25,339 bases of DNA, taken from IMG/VR virus record IMGVR_UViG_3300030329_004794, positions 1-25,339 of that record. One strand, 5' to 3'. Source of the stretch: a virus. Below are positions 22,971 through 25,339 of this stretch, in pieces. The number at the start of each line of letters is the position of its first letter. The stretch's first letter is position 1. The position numbers were made by a program, and so were the translations under genes. The notes beneath the pieces are model-generated. The model did not search any database. It had not been told where the DNA came from and saw only the letters and a program-made list of their open reading frames with translations.

Positions 22971-22999
22971 GGGAATATCTTTTATCTAAAAGGGAATAT
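22971..22999 (+). repeat. Two GGGAATAT sites 21 bp apart
   Basis: GGGAATAT occurs at 22971-22978 and 22992-22999 in similar contexts (AAGAGGGAATATC and AAAAGGGAATATG). The 21-bp spacing is two helical turns. They lie just upstream of the minus promoter and next to the parS-like site, so they may bind a regulator. Confidence 0.5.
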
Positions 23000-23014
23000 G
23001 TTGCACGTGAAACA
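22999..23014. promoter_or_regulatory. parS: parS-like ParB-binding site
   Basis: TGTTGCACGTGAAACA matches the bacterial chromosomal parS palindrome TGTTTCACGTGAAACA at 15 of 16 positions. The single difference is at position 5, which is variable in known sites (consensus TGTTNCACGTGAAACA). No parA or parB gene is visible in the window, so a host ParB is the likely partner if the site is used. Confidence 0.65.
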
Positions 23015-23015
23015 C

Positions 23016-23145
23016 AAAAGAACCTGGTCAAAGAACCTGGGCGGAAAAATTGAAATGGGGAGGTTAGGGCTAAGTGCCCGGAATCAAAAGGAAAGAACCT
23101 CGGAAAAAGAACCTAGGCAAAAAATTAGAATGACCAGGTTCTTTT
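23016..23145. repeat. AAGAACCT repeat array bounded by a 15-bp inverted repeat
   Basis: AAGAACCT occurs at 23018, 23031, 23093 and 23107, and as its complement AGGTTCTT at 23136. The copies form two pairs, each 13-14 bp apart, within a roughly 40-bp segment repeated at 23016 and about 23091. The outermost copies form a perfect 15-bp inverted repeat, AAAAGAACCTGGTCA at 23016-23030 and TGACCAGGTTCTTTT at 23131-23145. This suggests an iteron-like binding array. Confidence 0.75.
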
Positions 23146-23326
23146 ATTCCCCGGAGGGAAAAGGATGAGGGGAAAATTAGTTTTTGTGGCTATTAATGTA
23201 AAAGGGGTGACCCGGGTCCGGGGTGGGATATCGATATGACGCGCCGTTTCATGAATCGCGCCTCAGTTTATCCGATCGGTTAACTGAACGGCGCCTCACT
23301 TAACGCGCCGCGTCTAACGTGCCCTA

Positions 23327-23372
23327 CACTACATGTAGTGCTACATAGGGCAACGTATGGCAATGTATGGCA
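23327..23372. promoter_or_regulatory. Palindrome plus tandem GTATGGCA sites (second operator cluster)
   Basis: CACTACATGTAGTG (23327-23340) is a perfect 14-bp palindrome inside a larger dyad with GCCCTA (23321) and TAGGGC (23346). It is followed by GTATGGCA at 23355-23362 and 23365-23372, exactly 10 bp apart. The same half-site forms the operator at 22927-22949, suggesting one protein binds both. Confidence 0.55.
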
Positions 23373-23441
23373 CCGCTTTTGTGGTGCCTCCGCCTGGCGA
23401 CACTTGTTTCCATTTGTTGACAATGTCTCCAACCTTTTAAA

Positions 23442-23519
23442 GTGAGCGGGTCGGCCCTCTGAGCCGCGTTCGGGCATCGGCCCAGGCCATAGGTCCAGTC
23501 AGGCCCGAACGGCGCTCAC
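23442..23519. other. Foldable segment: three-way-junction-like inverted repeats
   Basis: GTGAGCG (23442-23448) pairs with CGCTCAC (23513-23519). Inside this, CGGC (23452-23455) pairs with GCCG (23463-23466) and CGTTCGGGC (23467-23475) pairs with GCCCGAACG (23503-23511). The nested arrangement resembles a structured RNA or cruciform. The -35/-10-like boxes at 23417 and 23438 have a poor spacer, so transcription is unproven. Confidence 0.45.
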
Positions 23520-23751
23520 AATCGATTCTAGGGCCTGTCGGCCCCATTTCCGCCCCCTTGGGCCCTTGGGCCATGGCCGGGTGCCCCCTAGGGCCATTTG
23601 GTGGCCGATTCGGGCGGTTTTGACCGATTCACGGTATATAATCACCTGAAAACAGACACTTAGCGGGTTTGTGAAAATTACGTATTTCCGAAAAGCTCAA
23701 TGAAATCAGCAGGTTAGGTCATTTAAAGGTTTAATATATAAAACCCCCCAC

Positions 23752-23847
23752 TTACTCTATATCTATGTCTACTCCTGCCCTACCTTTCCTTTGCCTTTCT
23801 GTTGTCCTTCTGTTGTCTGTCTATCACACACCCTCTCACTCTCTATG
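23752..23847. other. Polypyrimidine-rich tract
   Basis: The plus strand here is almost all C and T, with repeated CTTTCTGTTGT/CTTCTGTTGTCTG units and few purines. Strand-asymmetric tracts can form unusual DNA structures or mark origins. No gene or clear start signal lies inside it. Confidence 0.5.
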
Positions 23848-23872
23848 AGGGCCCAAACAGACAAAAAACAAG

Positions 23873-23886
23873 GAAACGTACGTTTC
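23873..23886. promoter_or_regulatory. 14-bp palindrome GAAACGTACGTTTC
   Basis: A perfect 14-bp palindrome lies about 110 bp upstream of the plus-strand promoter. It has the form of an operator for a dimeric regulator. No second copy was noticed. Confidence 0.45.
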
Positions 23887-23993
23887 TCATTTTCCCCAAC
23901 AATTCCACACACTTACAGCCCCATATTGCTTGCGAAGGCGTCGAAAGTTTAACGAAATGAAGTAAAAATCGTAACTCAGCGTTGCAATAGTGT

Positions 23994-24024
23994 TTGACGT
24001 GAATTCCCCATCTGTGCTTATAAT
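23994..24024 (+). promoter_or_regulatory. Sigma70-like promoter for the plus-strand gene block
   Basis: TTGACG (23994-23999), a 19-bp spacer and a perfect TATAAT (24019-24024) lie about 55 bp ahead of the first plus-strand gene. The spacer is slightly long but both boxes are good. Transcription would start near 24031. Confidence 0.65.
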
Positions 24025-24079
24025 TGGGTGCGGCCAACGGGCTGCACTGAGTCACCTATTCAACAAGAGGGTTTGTGTC

Positions 24080-24241
24080 ATGGGTCTATCGCTGGACGAA
24101 ATGGAAAACATCAAGGACGAAAGAGACGTTCTTCTCGCTGAAATTCAATCCCCCGCGGGCTACATGTCGCGCGAAGACATACGCGAAGCGCGGGAAGAGA
24201 TCAAAAGGCTCCAGAGGATTTTGGATAGGGGGAGAAAGTGA
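24080..24241 (+). CDS. Small helical hypothetical protein, first plus-strand gene
   Basis: The 53-residue product starts at the ATG at 24080, preceded by AAGAGGG; a longer in-frame reading from 23990 would begin upstream of the promoter start site and is rejected. It reads MGLSLDEMENIKDERDVLLA and ends in a charged helix (EDIREAREEIKRLQRILDR), so it is probably a small coiled coil. It is the first gene behind the plus-strand promoter, the usual place for an early gene. No family recognised. The next gene starts in a GTGA overlap. Confidence 0.65.
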   Translation: MGLSLDEMENIKDERDVLLAEIQSPAGYMSREDIREAREEIKRLQRILDRGRK

Positions 24242-24447
24242 AAAAGGCAAAAGTAGACTTGACTCAATCTGACCCAGACTCGCTGGCCAGAATTATCGAG
24301 GAGCCGGAACTATGGGAAGAGCGCCACGTCCGTAGCCGCTCAAACTATAAGCGTTTTCTTAAGCGATTTTTTATCTTCACAGATGAGCAATGGTTAAGGG
24401 CCAAGGAGAAGATAGACATCGATTGGCTCGACATGACCAACTACTGA
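24238..24447 (+). CDS. Hypothetical 69-residue protein
   Basis: It starts at a GTG overlapping the preceding stop (GTGA), with GGGGGAG upstream. The product is charged and aromatic-rich, with RSRSNYKRFLKRFFIFTDEQ followed by WLRAKEKIDIDWLDMTNY. The basic centre (residues about 33-44) and acidic ends suggest a small binding protein. No motif recognised. A hairpin that could be a weak terminator (24459-24475) follows. Confidence 0.65.
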   Translation: MKKAKVDLTQSDPDSLARIIEEPELWEERHVRSRSNYKRFLKRFFIFTDEQWLRAKEKIDIDWLDMTNY

Positions 24448-24458
24448 CCCCCCCCTTC

Positions 24459-24478
24459 GGCCGCTCTATGCGGCCTTT
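24459..24478 (+). terminator. Possible weak terminator hairpin
   Basis: GGCCGC and GCGGCC pair perfectly around TCTAT and are followed by only three Ts. It separates two small genes and may attenuate rather than stop transcription. Confidence 0.4.
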
Positions 24479-24518
24479 GGTGGTAAGAGCACCTAACAAC
24501 AAGCAAAAGGGTAACAAC

Positions 24519-24776
24519 ATGAGCAAGCTAACCTATTGGAAAATTCCAGTCGAGGGTGACAGTGACTGCTACTCGTTACGTTTCAAGACCAAGTCGGAAG
24601 CCATGCAAACATGGAAGAATCTTGTCGAGAGTGGCGACGCTTACCAGTCCCCCGGCCATGACGGTGGGCTAGAGTGGAATAACTACGCCCCGCCTCACAA
24701 GGTCGAGGTCGAGTACTCTGGGGGCGTTTTTGGTCTCCTGTTGGAACTCACTGGGGAAGCCCGCAACGGCTGGTGA
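24519..24776 (+). CDS. Hypothetical 85-residue protein
   Basis: The ATG at 24519 has AAAAGGG upstream at good spacing; the longer in-frame reading (24390) overlaps the previous gene without a ribosome site. The product starts MSKLTYWKIPVEGDSDCYSL and has RFKTKSEAMQTWKNLVESGD followed by a hydrophobic C-terminal segment (YSGGVFGLLLELTGEAR). The combination of S-D-C-Y-S and (K/R)TK(S/K)EA recalls small conserved phage proteins of unknown function. No enzyme motif seen. An intrinsic terminator follows. Confidence 0.7.
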   Translation: MSKLTYWKIPVEGDSDCYSLRFKTKSEAMQTWKNLVESGDAYQSPGHDGGLEWNNYAPPHKVEVEYSGGVFGLLLELTGEARNGW

Positions 24777-24799
24777 CACCCGCCCACATAGCCCCACAT

Positions 24800-24822
24800 A
24801 GCCCGCCTAGATGCGGGCTTTT
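24800..24822 (+). terminator. Intrinsic terminator
   Basis: AGCCCGC (24800-24806) pairs with GCGGGCT (24813-24819) around a 6-base loop and runs into TTTT. It is a compact GC stem, but the T-run is short, so termination may be partial. It lies between the 85-residue and 90-residue genes. Confidence 0.65.
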
Positions 24823-24852
24823 GTGGTGAACCCACCTTGAAAGGGTAGCAGC

Positions 24853-25125
24853 ATGATTAGAAAGCGAATTGAAGAAACCTTCCTCCCATCCCCGGGAACA
24901 GGAGGCTCGGGCCATCGAGTCAGGCTTTACGAGTGCGATGGTCGAAACCACGGGAAGCCCATGTCTTATGAGGTAGTACACCAGAGAACCGCGGCACCTA
25001 CTAAGGAAGGCTATGCCCATGTTCATCAGACTAGAATCTTTTCGTTCCCTTTTGATTGGCAAGGTGAAGAACTGGCACACGAGACCTATCGGCGTGTAGT
25101 CGAGTATCTGGGGGTGAACCCGTGA
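24853..25125 (+). CDS. Hypothetical 90-residue protein
   Basis: The ATG follows GAAAGGG at good spacing. The product is soluble, mixed alpha/beta, with segments HRVRLYECDGRNHGKPMSYE and a His-containing stretch (EGYAHVHQTRIFSFPFDW), ending in a helix (ELAHETYRRVVEYLG). Several His and Cys residues are present but no clear metal-binding motif. It overlaps the next gene by 4 bases (GTGA). Function unknown. Confidence 0.7.
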   Translation: MIRKRIEETFLPSPGTGGSGHRVRLYECDGRNHGKPMSYEVVHQRTAAPTKEGYAHVHQTRIFSFPFDWQGEELAHETYRRVVEYLGVNP

Positions 25126-25331
25126 GCAATTATCCACCACACTATGGCTACTCCGAACCAGCCGACGAGCCAGAGCCCCAGACCGGCAAGGCCGAAACCC
25201 TGGAGGGATTCGAGGAACAATTGGCCAGCCTCTATGACTGGGAGGAATTGACTCGCCTCATGTTCGAGACCGAATGCCCTAAACTGGTGGCGTTCTTCGA
25301 GGGCCTAGAGCTTGTGTCAGATAATGAATGA
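25122..25331 (+). CDS. Acidic hypothetical 69-residue protein
   Basis: It starts at a GTG overlapping the preceding TGA (GTGA), with coupling likely. The product is strongly acidic (SEPADEPEPQTGKAETLEGF) with a helical C-terminal half (LYDWEELTRLMFETECPKLV). Such small acidic proteins are often inhibitors that mimic DNA or bind host proteins; that is speculation from composition. It is followed by an ATG at 25324 in another frame. Confidence 0.65.
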   Translation: MSNYPPHYGYSEPADEPEPQTGKAETLEGFEEQLASLYDWEELTRLMFETECPKLVAFFEGLELVSDNE

Positions 25332-25339
25332 GCTTTCCG
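25324..25339 (+). CDS. 5' part of small hypothetical protein (continues at base 1 if circular)
   Basis: The ATG overlaps the end of the preceding gene and reads MNELS to the window end. If base 25339 joins base 1, the frame continues without a stop through GWRISWKEDIRR to the TAA at 93-95, giving 36 residues. An ATG at 25328 in another frame is a competing start whose continuation would overrun the next gene. Confidence 0.4.

Larger units (their letters stand above)
22893..24079. other. Divergent noncoding control/origin-like region (about 1.19 kb)
   Basis: No convincing gene lies here; the ORFs present are short, lack ribosome sites and look like chance. Left to right it holds a minus-strand promoter with operator, paired GGGAATAT sites, a parS-like site, an AAGAACCT array, 13-bp direct repeats (GCGCCTCAGTTTA at 23258 and GCGCCTCACTTAA at 23291), palindromes at 23209 (GACCCGGGTC), 23228 (ATATCGATAT), 23327 and 23873, a foldable GGCC-rich segment, a polypyrimidine tract and a plus-strand promoter. 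Weak -35/-10-like boxes also occur at 23417/23438 (spacer 15) and 23620/23637 (spacer 11), too poorly spaced to call. Repeat density, intergenic size and position between divergent operons suit an origin and master switch. Confidence 0.7.

Noticed and set aside
23016-23145. Repeat array as a CRISPR
   Set aside because: Units are too short, spacers are not regular and unique, and there is no cas gene.
23442-23520. Possible tRNA in the foldable segment
   Set aside because: No T-arm consensus (GGTTCRANYCC) and no 3'-acceptor pairing of tRNA shape.
23620-23642. TTGACC plus TATAAT as a promoter
   Set aside because: The spacer is only 11 bases, too short for a sigma70 promoter.
23280-24055. Short minus-strand frames in the control region (65 and 70 residues)
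   Set aside because: No ribosome sites, Arg/Pro/Cys-rich chance-like sequence, and they overlap repeats and promoters.
22893-24079. DnaA boxes in the control region
   Set aside because: Only a weak TTATCCGAT at 23268; better matches (TTATCCACT near 2942 and TTATCCACC near 25133) lie inside genes, so no cluster supports a DnaA origin.
1-25339. Direct terminal repeats at the window ends
   Set aside because: The first and last bases share no repeat, so circularity rests only on the ORF joining across the ends.

Overview
The window looks like the genome, or nearly all of it, of a small podovirus-like tailed dsDNA phage. About 20.5 kb of the minus strand (roughly 22892 down to 1415) reads as one long late operon in canonical order: HTH protein, acidic helical protein, GNAT-like protein, small protein, large terminase, small protein, portal, scaffold, major capsid protein, two small virion-type proteins, head-tail adaptor, small tail protein, a very large tail protein, four probable internal virion (ejection) proteins, small structural protein, S74-chaperone tail fibre, and a lysis cassette ending in an L,D-transpeptidase-like lysin and a basic peptide. 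No tape measure, sheath or baseplate genes are seen, which points to a short tail. Most junctions are TGATG/TAATG or short overlaps with good Shine-Dalgarno sequences, so ribosomes are bacterial. I cannot name the host. The basic peptide and the style of the small virion genes recall marine podoviruses, but that is recollection, not a search.

The plus strand carries a block of small unrecognised genes (24080 to the right end, and 1 to 1418), probably early genes. They include two small membrane proteins and a Cys/His zinc-ribbon-like peptide. The block ends at 1408-1432 in an intrinsic terminator that overlaps the end of the convergent minus-strand gene.

The two ends fit together. Joining base 25339 to base 1 makes a continuous 36-codon ORF that starts inside the last plus-strand gene and ends just before the next start. 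The sequence is therefore probably circular or circularly permuted and about 25.3 kb in all. If so, the phage encodes no recognisable polymerase, primase, helicase, RNA polymerase, ligase or integrase, and would depend on the host for replication.

The two divergent blocks are separated by a noncoding region of about 1.19 kb (22893-24079), unusually long for so compact a genome and full of structure. It holds a near-perfect host-type parS (ParB-binding) site, a sigma70-like promoter overlapped by a dyad operator whose half-site recurs 400 bp away, an array of AAGAACCT motifs bounded by a perfect 15-bp inverted repeat, a foldable GGCC-rich segment, several palindromes, a polypyrimidine tract and a plus-strand promoter. 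It is the best candidate for the origin, partition and control region.
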